Assembly (NCBI GenBank): GCA_028867785.1
Contig: JAGWFS010000003.1
Coordinates: forward strand, 62,001 to 126,000
Direction of reading: 5' to 3'
From: Nitrososphaerota archaeon
GTDB lineage: Archaea > Thermoproteota > Nitrososphaeria > Nitrososphaerales > Nitrosopumilaceae
DNA: 64,000 nucleotides
Shown here: positions 6,987-15,897 of the stretch, piece by piece
Layout: every line of letters starts with the position of its first letter
How positions within the stretch are numbered: the stretch's first letter is position 1
Made by a program: the position numbers and the translations under genes
Notes under the pieces: generated by a model
Database searches by the model: none
Told to the model about the DNA's origin: nothing
What the model saw: only the letters and a program-made list of their open reading frames with translations

Positions 6987-8963
6987 TCATTCTATTTCTG
7001 ATTTAACAGTTGAAACTTCTTGTGATGAAACTCTCGATTTCAGGTCCTCTTCGTTGAATTCCTCTTTTAGATTTCTGAGTCTTGTTATATCACGTTTTGC
7101 AAAAAAGTCGACAAGCCAGTCAAGAGCTACTCTTATCATCTTCTCTCTTGTTGGCAGGTTCGTTAAATAATACCATCTCCAAATTGCCCATGCAACAAGT
7201 CCACTAACATGCTTGCCCATGAGCACTGCCACACCAGTTCTCCTTCCAATCTTTGCCATCGTTCCCTTTGTCTTGTAAGTAAATCTCTGTGTTACATTCT
7301 GGCCATTAATGGAAGCGACCAGATTTTCTGCCACAGTTCTTGCCTCTCTTATTGCATGCTGAGCTGTAGGAGGATATGGTTTTCCAGAATGGATATCATT
7401 TATGGATGCACAGTCTCCTAGCGCAAATACATTTGTATATTGTCGAAGTCTTAGCTGTCCATCCACTGTTACCCTGCCTATCTTGTCATGCTCACATTCT
7501 AGCTTTGATATTACTGGATCGATTGCTACACCACCTGCCCAGATGATTGTACCACAGGATATTGTCTCTTGGTTGTCAAGAACAACAAAGTCCTTTCCAG
7601 CATCTACGATCTTGGTTTTAGATATGATCTCAACACCGGCCTTTTCTATTGCCTTGGCTGCAAAGTCGCCAAGCTCCGGTCCAACTTCGGGAAGAATCTT
7701 TTCGCCTGCACTAACCAAGATGGCTCTAATTTTGTCATTATCTATATTTCGATAAAAGTTCTCAGCTGACTCTCTTACAAAATCGTTTATCTCGCTTACA
7801 GTCTCAACGCCAGAAAATCCTCCTCCAGCTACTACAAATGTCATTAACTTACTTTGTATGTTGGGATCATCCTCTTGGTCAGCACTCTCAAGCATGGTTA
7901 GTATATGATTTCGTATATGCATCGCATCGCCAAGCGTCTTGATTGTCATTGAATACTTTTCTATATTCTTGTTTCCGAAAAAATTGGTTCTACTTCCCAT
8001 GGCAAGAACAAGATAATCGTATTGCAGCTCGGTTTTCTTTAGATCAAATGGCCTTACAATTGTAACGCGTTTTTCTTTCAGAGATATTGAATCAACGGTG
8101 GCTTCGTAGAACTTGGCACGTTTACAGAATGTCCTCACCGGGGTTGTTATGTGTCTTGGTTCTATTGTACCAGAAGAGATTTCAGGCAACATGGGAGTAA
8201 AAAGAAGAAAATTATCTTCAGCTACTAGGCGTATGTCCACATCTACATAGTCCTCAAATGCATCTTGAATTCTCCTGAGTACACCAGTACCCGCAAAGCC
8301 CCCGCCCAGTATCAAAATACGTTTCATCAAAGGCGAGGGATTGTCATGGATGTATTTTTTATGTTTCTCAAATGTTGGGATTTTTGAGAATTGAATATCA
8401 CATGTATGACACCTGTATCGCGCCCCAAATTTTGTCGTCAAGACTGATGATGTCATACCTACGGTTATTCCCCAAACAAGATGCGAAACCACACCGTCAA
8501 TCACAGTTTGAGTATAATTTTTTTGAACAAAATCTGTAGATTCAAGAAATGTCATTTTCGGATCTAATTGTGTTAACACCTCAGCCATGTTTGGTGCAAG
8601 TAAAAATTGATTGATTGGGATGAAAAAAATCACAAAGACTACAATACCACTTATAATACCAAAGATGATACCGTTTGAAATTTTTGATATGTTTAGAACT
8701 TTTAATGCCCTATAAAGAATCAGACCTCCGATTATTCCTATAATTGTAGCTACGAAAACATGTATTGAGATACCAACAATAATTGAATTAGAACCTATGG
8801 CATGTGCAAAAACAAGCCAGGTGATATAGTATTCCTTGCCCAAGCTTATGTCAAGCAATGTCCTTGGCACAAACATCACAAACGCACCTAAAATGGAACC
8901 AAGTGTAACAAAGAAGACCTCTTTTCTTAGGTAAAAGTCAACCCTAGGCTGCAGTTCTTTCAT
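6987..8963 (-). CDS. Type II NADH dehydrogenase fused to a membrane domain and a C2H2 zinc finger
   Basis: A 658-residue fusion. Residues 1-180 carry about five membrane helices. Residues 185-206 form a C2H2 finger (C185, C188, H201, H206). From residue 213 it is a complete NDH-2-like FAD/NAD oxidoreductase: a first Rossmann motif ILGGGFAG, the LLFTPMLPE segment, a second GGGFSGVETVSE motif, and an ALGDCA motif near the C-terminus. NDH-2 enzymes pass electrons from NAD(P)H to quinone without pumping protons. The paralogue at 53220 lacks the first 200 residues. The aldehyde dehydrogenase gene lies nine bases upstream, suggesting one operon that feeds NADH to the membrane. Confidence 0.85.
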   Translation of the reverse strand: MKELQPRVDFYLRKEVFFVTLGSILGAFVMFVPRTLLDISLGKEYYITWLVFAHAIGSNSIIVGISIHVFVATIIGIIGGLILYRALKVLNISKISNGIIFGIISGIVVFVIFFIPINQFLLAPNMAEVLTQLDPKMTFLESTDFVQKNYTQTVIDGVVSHLVWGITVGMTSSVLTTKFGARYRCHTCDIQFSKIPTFEKHKKYIHDNPSPLMKRILILGGGFAGTGVLRRIQDAFEDYVDVDIRLVAEDNFLLFTPMLPEISSGTIEPRHITTPVRTFCKRAKFYEATVDSISLKEKRVTIVRPFDLKKTELQYDYLVLAMGSRTNFFGNKNIEKYSMTIKTLGDAMHIRNHILTMLESADQEDDPNIQSKLMTFVVAGGGFSGVETVSEINDFVRESAENFYRNIDNDKIRAILVSAGEKILPEVGPELGDFAAKAIEKAGVEIISKTKIVDAGKDFVVLDNQETISCGTIIWAGGVAIDPVISKLECEHDKIGRVTVDGQLRLRQYTNVFALGDCASINDIHSGKPYPPTAQHAIREARTVAENLVASINGQNVTQRFTYKTKGTMAKIGRRTGVAVLMGKHVSGLVAWAIWRWYYLTNLPTREKMIRVALDWLVDFFAKRDITRLRNLKEEFNEEDLKSRVSSQEVSTVKSEIE

Positions 8964-8972
8964 TTCCAGTTA

Positions 8973-10361
8973 CTACTCAACATGGTGATGGTGTACAAGC
9001 TGGTCGTAGAATCGAATTGACTTGATGTTTACAAATTCTAGCATTCCATATTTTGAGAGTTCTCTGCCAAACCCACTCTTCTTTATCCCGCCAAATGGGA
9101 CTCGCGGGTCTGAAATCAAGACGTTGTTTACCGATACCATACCTGACTCTATTGCCTGTGAGAGCCTGTCTGCCTTCTCAAGATCCTCAGTCCATATAGT
9201 AGCACCAAGACCAAACTGTGATTCATTTGCGAGATTTATCGCTTCTTCTTCGTCGTTTACTATTGTGACAGAAGCAACAGGTCCAAAGGTTTCTTCAGAA
9301 AATATACGCATTTTACGTGTTATGTTTTTCAGTATGGTTGGCTTGTAAAAATAACCCTTATCCCCAATACGGCTACCACCCGTAAGAATCTCAGCACCAT
9401 TTTCTACCGCATCGATAACCTGTGCCCCGACAGTTATCAATCCGTTTTCATTAACAAGAGGACCAATATCGGTATCTTCAGAAAGCGGATCACCTACTCG
9501 TAGCTTTTCAGTCTTTTGCACAAATTTTTCGATAAACTCATCTGCGATATCCTTGACTACAAAGAATCTCTTGGAGGCAATACAGCTCTGTCCACAGTTG
9601 ATAAATCTGCCCTTTACTGCTCCACTTGATGCTTTTTCCATATCTGCGTCTGAACATACGATGAAAGGATCACTGCCACCAAGTTCTAGCACACATTTTT
9701 TAAGCTGAGATGTTGCTCTCTGTGCTACCTTGGCTCCCACTGGCACACTTCCGGTAAAAGTCACGGCGTTTACGTCTGAATCAATCAGCGATTCTGCTAC
9801 ACTGGAATCTCCTACCAAGGTCTGAAATACACCTTCTGGCAGCCCAATTCTTTGAAATGCTTTCTCTATCTCTATTCCACATTGAATTGTGGCACTAGCG
9901 GGCTTTAGAATTATAGTATTGCCAGTAATTAGGCTGGGCGCCGCAAATCTCAAGGCTTGCCAATAAGGAAAGTTCCATGGCATGATGCTTGCAATAATAC
10001 CAAGGGGCTGGAATGTGATGACACTCTTTCTAGCATCAGTGTTTATTACTTCGTTGTTGAGGAAGAGCTCACCATTATCGGCATAAAACTCCATAACCCA
10101 TGCGCATTTTTCTACTTCTGAAGAAGCTTCCTTTATCACCTTGCCCATTTCCATTGTTGCAACCCGTGCAAGTTCAGATTTTTTCTTTCTGAGTTCAGCT
10201 GCAAAATCTTGAACAAAGTCTGATCGGTTTTTAATGTCCTTCTTCCAGCTTTTGTACACTTCTTTTGATTTTTTTACTGCTGCAGCAACTTTTTCCTTAG
10301 TCATGATATCATATTCTGCCAATATCTGTTCAGTAGAAGGATTGACCGTCTTTACTTTCAA
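8973..10361 (-). CDS. NAD(P)-dependent aldehyde dehydrogenase, succinate-semialdehyde dehydrogenase-like
   Basis: A 462-residue member of the ALDH superfamily. PWNFPYW (residues 128-134) is the substrate/cofactor loop. FTGSVPVGAKVA is the cofactor-binding turn. E226 in LELGGS is the general base and C260 in GQSC is the nucleophile. LGIIASIMPWN and PFGGIKKSGFGRE are typical of the GabD/SSADH group. In thaumarchaea, semialdehydes arise in the 3-hydroxypropionate/4-hydroxybutyrate cycle, so succinate or malonate semialdehyde are possible substrates, which is inference. The C-terminus has an odd four-His run. It sits immediately upstream of the NDH-2 fusion gene. Confidence 0.85.
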   Translation of the reverse strand: MKVKTVNPSTEQILAEYDIMTKEKVAAAVKKSKEVYKSWKKDIKNRSDFVQDFAAELRKKKSELARVATMEMGKVIKEASSEVEKCAWVMEFYADNGELFLNNEVINTDARKSVITFQPLGIIASIMPWNFPYWQALRFAAPSLITGNTIILKPASATIQCGIEIEKAFQRIGLPEGVFQTLVGDSSVAESLIDSDVNAVTFTGSVPVGAKVAQRATSQLKKCVLELGGSDPFIVCSDADMEKASSGAVKGRFINCGQSCIASKRFFVVKDIADEFIEKFVQKTEKLRVGDPLSEDTDIGPLVNENGLITVGAQVIDAVENGAEILTGGSRIGDKGYFYKPTILKNITRKMRIFSEETFGPVASVTIVNDEEEAINLANESQFGLGATIWTEDLEKADRLSQAIESGMVSVNNVLISDPRVPFGGIKKSGFGRELSKYGMLEFVNIKSIRFYDQLVHHHHVE

Positions 10362-10487
10362 ATCAAACTATACATACTAACAAATTATAAGAACATCTAC
10401 TTTAATGATTCAAGATTTTTTGAACGATTAAAAGAGTAATTTTAATACTAAATTTTCTAATCTATATGAGACGAGTCTCGATGAATT

Positions 10488-11636
10488 TTGAATCAAGAAG
10501 AAAAATCAAACTTTGAAACAGTACTGATAATGCAGGGTGGAGGATCACTTGGAGCATACGAGTGCGGCGTTTACAAAACACTTGCAAAACACGAGATAAA
10601 ATTCGATATTGTTGCTGGGACATCCATTGGAGCAGTAAATGCTTCAATAATTGCAGGATCAAAGTCAGATAGGAGCGCAGAGAATTTGGAGGATTTCTGG
10701 ATTGAAATGTCAGAGACCTTTACACCTCTCCTTGAAAATGACAAGCTTCGCGCATTCTTTTCATCCATGCATGCTGCAATGTATGGCAACACAAATGGTT
10801 TCAGACCTATCTGGTTTACTCCAGATTTTTTTAGTTTCTCTTTTAACAACTGGCCATATCTATATGAGATTTATCCATTAAAGGAAACATTGCAAAAGTA
10901 TGTCGATTTTAAGAATCTTGGAAGCAAGGAAAGACCAAGACTTTTAGTTACCTCGACTGACATTCAGAACGGGCGCCCAGTCATTTTTGACAGCCAACAC
11001 GATCACATTTCTGCAGAGCATGTACTTGCAAGCGCAGGTTATCCATTCTATGGAATATCGTGGACACAGATAAAGGGAAGATATCTCTGGGACGGAACTT
11101 TGTTAAGCAACACTCCTCTGCGAGAGGTAATTTACGCCTCGCCCAGATGCGACAAGAAAGTTTACATCATAAGCCTATTTCCAAAAATTCACGAGGAGCT
11201 GCCAAAAAATATGTTTGAGGCATGGCACAGAGCGCGCGACCTCATGCATGTTGACAAGACTGATCATAGCGTCATGATGTCAAAGGTGATCTCAAGATAT
11301 CTTGTACTCCTAAAAGAGATGCACGATATCATTGGTCATGTGCCTCTTGATGATAAAATGAAAACAAGGTTTGGAAAGCTTGAACCAGAATATCACAAGC
11401 TGGCCAAGGAGCGCGGAGCAATAATAAAAGAGGTCATACGAATCGAGAGAAAGGAGGAGTCGTTCTTCATTTTCGAGGATGCAGACTTTTCACTGACTAC
11501 GATTAGGAAGTTAATAGAACAAGGAGAGAAAGACGCAGAAAGAGTTCTTGCCCAAAAGGATTCGAATGCAGATGTTTCCAGCAATAATGCTAAAGGAGCA
11601 TCCTCCAGTAAGAAACCTTCATTTAAGAAAATTTGA
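10488..11636 (+). CDS. Patatin-like phospholipase
   Basis: A 382-residue patatin-domain lipid acyl hydrolase. The oxyanion motif GGGSLGAYE starts at residue 17, the nucleophile elbow GTSIG has Ser46, and the dyad Asp is in WDGTLLSNTPL near residue 205. The TTG at 10488 is chosen because the resulting N-terminus matches that of the paralogue at 52135, although an internal ATG at 10530 exists. The C-terminal 130 residues are helical and charged. Both copies lie near an NDH-2 gene. It probably acts on membrane lipids or acyl thioesters; the true substrate in archaea, whose lipids are ethers, is unclear. Confidence 0.85.
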   Translation: MNQEEKSNFETVLIMQGGGSLGAYECGVYKTLAKHEIKFDIVAGTSIGAVNASIIAGSKSDRSAENLEDFWIEMSETFTPLLENDKLRAFFSSMHAAMYGNTNGFRPIWFTPDFFSFSFNNWPYLYEIYPLKETLQKYVDFKNLGSKERPRLLVTSTDIQNGRPVIFDSQHDHISAEHVLASAGYPFYGISWTQIKGRYLWDGTLLSNTPLREVIYASPRCDKKVYIISLFPKIHEELPKNMFEAWHRARDLMHVDKTDHSVMMSKVISRYLVLLKEMHDIIGHVPLDDKMKTRFGKLEPEYHKLAKERGAIIKEVIRIERKEESFFIFEDADFSLTTIRKLIEQGEKDAERVLAQKDSNADVSSNNAKGASSSKKPSFKKI

Positions 11637-11681
11637 ATAGTTCAAGAGAAATATCTTATAGCACACAATGTCTTTAATGCC

Positions 11682-12734
11682 ATGGAAGCAGCAAGAATTA
11701 TCAGAGTAAATGAACCGTTAGAAATCCAAAATCTTGATACGCCAAAACCAAAAGGCTCCCAAGTACTAATCAAGGTACAATCGTCCGGGGTTTGTCACAG
11801 CGACATACATCTTTGGGAAGGAGGTTACGAAGGAGTAGGCGGTCAAATCATCAAAACTACTGATAGAGGAGTAAAGTATCCTCTCACTCCCGGGCATGAA
11901 ATTGCCGGAATAATCGAAAGCATGGGAGAAGATGTAGAGGGATTTGCAAAGAATGAGAAAGTCATTGTCTTCCCATGGATAGGAGAAGGGCTGTGTCCTG
12001 CATGCAGGATAGGCGAAGAGAACCTGTGCGACAAGCCCCGATCACTTGGAGTGTACAATGATGGCGGTTACGCCGAGTATGTAATTGTACCAAGTTACAA
12101 GTACCTTGTAAAAATCGGCGATATGGATACTGATGCCAGCGCTCCCTTGTCTTGTTCTGCACTGACCGCGTATGGCGCAGTAAAAAATACCCAGCTAAAA
12201 CCAAATGATAATGTAGTAATTGTCGGTGCGGGAGGGCTAGGCTTGATGGCCATGCAACTCACAAAAGCTGTAACCGGTGCAAAGATAATAGCCATGGATA
12301 TAGATGATGGCAAGTTAGAGGTTGCAAAGCAAAATGGCGCCGATTTTATTGTGAATTCAAAAAAAGAAGATCCGATTAAAGCCATAATGGAATTAACAGA
12401 CAAGCTTGGTGCAGATGCGGTCATTGATTTTGTCAATGCCGGCAAGACTGTTGAAACTGACATGCAGATTCTTAGAAGAAGGGCCAGAGTCGTACTTGTA
12501 GGATTATTTGGCGGCGCATTGCAGTTGAACTTGGTAACTATACCAACAAGAGCTTACAAGATAATTGGTTCGTACACTGGTTCAATGAATGACTTGGTGG
12601 AACTAGTCTCACTTGCAAAAAGGGGCGTGATAAAGCCGATAATTTCAAACAGGTTTAAGCTAAGTCAGGCAACCGAAGCCTTGACAATGTTAAAAGCGGG
12701 CAAGATAATTGGGAGAGGAGTAATAAACCCCTAA
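11682..12734 (+). CDS. Zinc-dependent alcohol dehydrogenase (MDR family)
   Basis: A 350-residue medium-chain dehydrogenase. Catalytic zinc ligands are C38 (GVCHSD), H72/E73 (PGHE) and the Cys of LSCSALTAYG. The structural zinc site is E102, C105, C108 and C116. This Glu-Cys3 set has the same spacing as in the Sulfolobus solfataricus alcohol dehydrogenase. GAGGLGLMAMQ is the Rossmann motif, and MDIDDGKLE carries an acidic residue suggesting NAD rather than NADP. In thaumarchaea such enzymes are proposed as semialdehyde reductases of the carbon-fixation cycle. The gene follows the patatin gene by 45 bases. Confidence 0.85.
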   Translation: MEAARIIRVNEPLEIQNLDTPKPKGSQVLIKVQSSGVCHSDIHLWEGGYEGVGGQIIKTTDRGVKYPLTPGHEIAGIIESMGEDVEGFAKNEKVIVFPWIGEGLCPACRIGEENLCDKPRSLGVYNDGGYAEYVIVPSYKYLVKIGDMDTDASAPLSCSALTAYGAVKNTQLKPNDNVVIVGAGGLGLMAMQLTKAVTGAKIIAMDIDDGKLEVAKQNGADFIVNSKKEDPIKAIMELTDKLGADAVIDFVNAGKTVETDMQILRRRARVVLVGLFGGALQLNLVTIPTRAYKIIGSYTGSMNDLVELVSLAKRGVIKPIISNRFKLSQATEALTMLKAGKIIGRGVINP

Positions 12735-12800
12735 AAAATCTTGAAAATTTTTTAATGCATGATGATGCCGTGTTAAATTGATACTGCCAACCTAGGAAAA

Positions 12801-13718
12801 TTATGACGCAAATTTCTCAAGGAATCTAAGGGCATCTATTGCGGCCTGCGCACCAGAACCTGCAGCTGTTATTGCTTGTCTGTATTCAAAATCAAACACG
12901 TCTCCTGCCACAAAAACTCCTTCTACGCTAGTCTGACTCTTGTTTATTCTTTCAATGAATCCATTGGGATTAATCTTAACCTTTCCTCTAAAAATTTCCG
13001 TATTTGGCTTGTAGCCTATTGCAACAAATACTGCATCACAGGGAATTTCTGTGGTTTTACCGTCTTTGACATTTTCAGTTCTAATACCAGTGACTTTTTG
13101 CTGCCCAAGGATTTCTTTTACAACGTGCCACCAAACAAACTCAATTTTTGGCTCAGAGAAAGCTCGCTGTTGCATTATGTGACTTGATCTCAGCTCGTCT
13201 CTTCTGTTAATTACAGTAACTTTGTTTGCGATTTTTGCCAGGAATAAGGCATCTTCCATTGCAACATCGCCCCCGCCTACCAAGCAGACATTCTTTCCTT
13301 TAAAGAAGAAACCGTCGCAAGTGGCACATGCGGAAACGCCCCTGCCTTTGAGTCTCTCTTCAGATTCCAATCCAAGCCAGATTGCAGAGGCGCCGGTTGC
13401 TATTATTACGGTGTCTGCATTTAGCTCCTTATCCATAGTTTTGATCAGAAAAGGTCGTGCTGTGAAATCTACATCAGTAACACTACTATCCAAGAATTTT
13501 GCGCCAACCTTTGACGCCTGCTCTCTCATCTTTGTCATCAGATCGGGCCCCATTATTCCGCCTGGAAATCCGGGAAAATTTTCAACTTCGGTAGTGAATA
13601 TCAACTGTCCACCTGGCTGGTCTCCAGAGATTACAGTGGTTTCTATGCCAGCTCTTACTAGATAGATTGATGCTGTCAAGCCAGCAGGACCAGACCCGAT
13701 TACTACTACATTTGCCAT
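12801..13718 (-). CDS. trxB: Thioredoxin-disulfide reductase
   Basis: An FAD enzyme of about 305 residues. It has the N-terminal GSGPAGLTA motif, QPGGQL, the redox-active CATC pair (C131 and C134 counted from this start), a second GGGDVAMEDALFL motif for NADPH and a C-terminal VFVAGDVFD FAD motif. I start at MANVVVIG (13718); the frame extends upstream to 13757, but the intergenic promoter with the divergent gene argues against that longer form. A start five codons earlier (MCKKE) is possible. It reduces thioredoxin-like partners for the thiol redox system. Confidence 0.9.
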   Translation of the reverse strand: MANVVVIGSGPAGLTASIYLVRAGIETTVISGDQPGGQLIFTTEVENFPGFPGGIMGPDLMTKMREQASKVGAKFLDSSVTDVDFTARPFLIKTMDKELNADTVIIATGASAIWLGLESEERLKGRGVSACATCDGFFFKGKNVCLVGGGDVAMEDALFLAKIANKVTVINRRDELRSSHIMQQRAFSEPKIEFVWWHVVKEILGQQKVTGIRTENVKDGKTTEIPCDAVFVAIGYKPNTEIFRGKVKINPNGFIERINKSQTSVEGVFVAGDVFDFEYRQAITAAGSGAQAAIDALRFLEKFAS

Positions 13719-13757
13719 TTCTTTTTTACACATGCAGATCCTTGCAAGACTATACAA

Positions 13758-13790
13758 AGTTTTTTAACGAAAAAGTGTCTATACAAAAAC
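13758..13790. promoter_or_regulatory. Divergent promoter region between trxB and a small Cys-rich gene
   Basis: The short gap between the two divergent frames contains AT-rich TATA-like sequence (GTTTTTTAACG and GTCTATACAAA). The start codon at 13791 is close enough to imply a leaderless or nearly leaderless transcript. Both genes encode proteins linked to thiols, so co-regulation is possible, though only the arrangement supports this. Confidence 0.4.
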
Positions 13791-14123
13791 ATGTACGAAT
13801 GTGAAGAATGTAAGGAAAAGTCAGATTATTCCAAGTATACTGAACCAATAATAGTAGAATCAAAAAGTGGGAAAAAAATGCTAGTTCATCCTGAATGCTG
13901 TTCCACAGAGAATTTGGTTAAAGTACTGGGGCAGATAGCGGAATCGGAGAGATTGTTTTATGATGATGTGTTAAGCCTTGTAAGAAACTGCGATTTTACA
14001 AAATTGAAATCCTTTGAACAAAAGTATGGCACCTATGATGAAATTAGAAGTGGAATCTCTATTGACAGGTTCAAAGGAATACTTGCCATAGTGGCAGAAC
14101 TTGAGAGTCGTCATTTAAAATAA
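13791..14123 (+). CDS. Small Cys-containing hypothetical protein
   Basis: A 110-residue soluble protein whose N-terminus has a CEEC pair (residues 4-7) and later HPECC, a likely metal or disulfide site. The remaining 70 residues are helical and charged. It is divergent from thioredoxin reductase across a 33-base gap (measured from the longest trxB frame). I do not recognise the family; the Cys layout resembles treble-clef zinc proteins. Confidence 0.6.
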   Translation: MYECEECKEKSDYSKYTEPIIVESKSGKKMLVHPECCSTENLVKVLGQIAESERLFYDDVLSLVRNCDFTKLKSFEQKYGTYDEIRSGISIDRFKGILAIVAELESRHLK

Positions 14124-14261
14124 TATCACGTGCATTCACCGTAAAATCAAGGGATACTTCAATTTTATATGGAGTATTTCAAATGCCTCTTTTGGTCCAT
14201 ATGTGATTTTGAAGAAAAATGCAGTCTGCAAAAAGATAGGAATGAAATTCCAAAAATCTTT

Positions 14262-14468
14262 TTAGGGGTTTTTTGGAATTTCACTTGGCACACATACATG
14301 AAGACCGCATATTTGTTTATACGGTCCGTATAGTGCAGTGATGGGGTTATGGGCATAATTCTCGTTTATCTTCTCAGCACTTGCTGCGTTTAATTGAGTC
14401 ACTGAGACTAAAACTACCGCAAGTAGAAGAGCTACAAGAAGTCCCAAACGTCTTGTTTTTTGGTTCAT
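14262..14468 (-). CDS. Small secreted protein
   Basis: The preferred start is the ATG at 14468, which gives a standard signal peptide: MNQKTRR, then a hydrophobic core LGLLVALLLAVVLVSV, then an Ala-rich cleavage region (NAASA). A frame start at 14486 would only add MRRMYP. The mature part is about 40 residues with two Cys in a CGLHVC arrangement that may form a disulfide. No family is recognised. Confidence 0.55.
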   Translation of the reverse strand: MNQKTRRLGLLVALLLAVVLVSVTQLNAASAEKINENYAHNPITALYGPYKQICGLHVCVPSEIPKNP

Positions 14469-14768
14469 GGGATACATACGCCGCAAAATTAGAAAAACGT
14501 TATATCCAACCGTTCAATTAAAATTTGATCTGTTTTAGGTACTGGTTAAATTATTCACAGTAGAAATTATTCAGATGGAAACTGTAGGGTGGAGGTTGGC
14601 GAAAGGGTCATGATTAATCGCAAGTATCACTACACATACCTACAGCTCCGGCATCAAATCCCCATCTATGAATAAAGCCATTTCCTAGAACTGTTCAATA
14701 TCATATTTGATGGCTTTTCTTATCACTGCTGTGGTCGTTCCAAGACTAGATTTAGCAATTTCGTTATT

Positions 14769-14873
14769 TCATGATTCTAGCGGTTCTTTGCCTTTTCCAC
14801 AGACGTAGCAAAACTGGCGTTTGCCTAATTTTTCCCATATGTGTTTGTGTGTAAATTCTTGAATCTGAACCAT
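14769..14873 (-). CDS. Putative 34-residue CxxC microprotein
   Basis: A short ATG frame preceded by an AGAAGGAT ribosome-binding-like sequence, just 20 bases after the stop of the helical protein gene at 14894 on the same strand. The product contains HKHIWEKLGKRQFCYVCGKGKE, i.e. an HxH-W motif plus one CxxC, suggesting a metal site completed by His or by dimerisation. The small size makes this a tentative gene. Confidence 0.4.
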   Translation of the reverse strand: MVQIQEFTHKHIWEKLGKRQFCYVCGKGKEPLES

Positions 14874-14893
14874 GACCAACTATCCTTCTGACT

Positions 14894-15316
14894 TTAGTTT
14901 TGTTTGGGATTCCAAAAGGGAAACCAAGACTGCACCATGGCTGAATTCAGGTCTGCGATGCCATGAGAAGTATCATTTGTTGCTTTTATTATCTGCCTTG
15001 CAGTATCAATCATATTTGTCATGATTTGGTTTTGTGCAGCCAGCATCTTACTTGCTGCATCGGCAGACTCGTACGTCAGTTTTTGAAAGGTTTCATTATC
15101 TGGCAAATTTGGATTTGATTTGTCAAGAAAATTTCTTTGAAATTCCATTGTTGATTCAACAGTCTTTCTGCATGATCTTAGACATTCGCATTGCAAACCT
15201 GTAGCCAGTTGATGATATTGCCTGATTAATTTATCAGCCTCGTCGAAGAATTTGCCAAAGTCTAACTGGTTTCTTTGATTCGCGGTCTTCGTTTCTGTTA
15301 TACTAGACTTACTCAT
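14894..15316 (-). CDS. Helical hypothetical protein, phasin-like
   Basis: A 140-residue protein that is almost entirely helical and rich in Gln, Asn, Met and Ala: FDEADKLIRQYHQLATGLQ, then ESADAASKMLAAQNQIMTNMIDTARQIIKATND, ending in an aromatic tail WFPFWNPKQN. This is typical of phasins and other amphipathic granule or membrane-surface proteins, and its general build matches 3025-3459. Two nearby Cys (CECLRSC) are unusual. The assignment is by pattern, not by recognised homology. Confidence 0.6.
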   Translation of the reverse strand: MSKSSITETKTANQRNQLDFGKFFDEADKLIRQYHQLATGLQCECLRSCRKTVESTMEFQRNFLDKSNPNLPDNETFQKLTYESADAASKMLAAQNQIMTNMIDTARQIIKATNDTSHGIADLNSAMVQSWFPFWNPKQN

Positions 15317-15442
15317 ACCTCTTTCATTGACTCTGTTGTTAATAAGGGATAGATTGATTTTTAGAAGTGATAGTTTAACGGTTCAATTTTTTATTTGGTA
15401 ATTTTACACAAGACCTATAGATTTTTGTTTCCTATTATTGAT

Positions 15443-15613
15443 ATGAGGTCTAAATCGATTCCAGCAGAAAATATTTCGGACCATAAGAAGGAATCTGTAA
15501 AGAATCTCTACTTGTCTGGAATTTCAATAGAGTTTGTAGCCATGCAGATTGATCTCAGTACTGATGAGGTAGTGGGCATATTGAAAGAATTGGGAATTTA
15601 TCAAGTTCAATAA
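15443..15613 (+). CDS. Small helix-turn-helix protein
   Basis: I choose the ATG at 15443 (56 residues); the frame opens at 15395 but that part looks non-coding. After a short polar start comes KKESVKNLYLSGISIEFVAMQIDLSTDEVVGILKELGIY. This fits a resolvase/sigma-70-region-4-like HTH in which the recognition helix follows LS. It is a likely DNA-binding protein with no further domain. Confidence 0.6.
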   Translation: MRSKSIPAENISDHKKESVKNLYLSGISIEFVAMQIDLSTDEVVGILKELGIYQVQ

Positions 15614-15667
15614 GCTCATTCTAAAATTCAATTTATATCAGGTAAATTCTAAAATTCAAATGATGGG

Positions 15668-15686
15668 ACCTCCCAAATAAGGAGGT
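15668..15686 (+). promoter_or_regulatory. Small hairpin that would bury a Shine-Dalgarno sequence
   Basis: ACCTCC and GGAGGT are perfect inverted repeats separated by seven bases. The second arm is an excellent ribosome-binding site, placed six bases before an ATG that opens a 14-codon frame. Upstream, an ATTCTAAAATTCAA sequence occurs twice within 30 bases. It may be a leader or a remnant; no larger gene follows on this strand. Confidence 0.3.
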
Positions 15687-15897
15687 TGCCAATGGATGTT
15701 TTTCAATTCCCGGTCAGTGAGAGTTTTTTTCTGTAGTTTTTAAATGTCATTTTATTAGGTAAACTCTTGTAATTGGATGTGGGTTCTTTGGAATAGAGGA
15801 ACAGTATTTTTACATAACTTGCATGAATATCTCAGATTGCTATCTCTGCCTGATACATTTTTTGCAAACAAAATACAGCTATTGCCCGATCTAAAAT

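Noticed and set aside
14600-14700. Minus-strand stretch ending GAVGMCSDTCD
   Set aside because: It has no start codon and is under 30 codons; it could be a relic but is not supportable.
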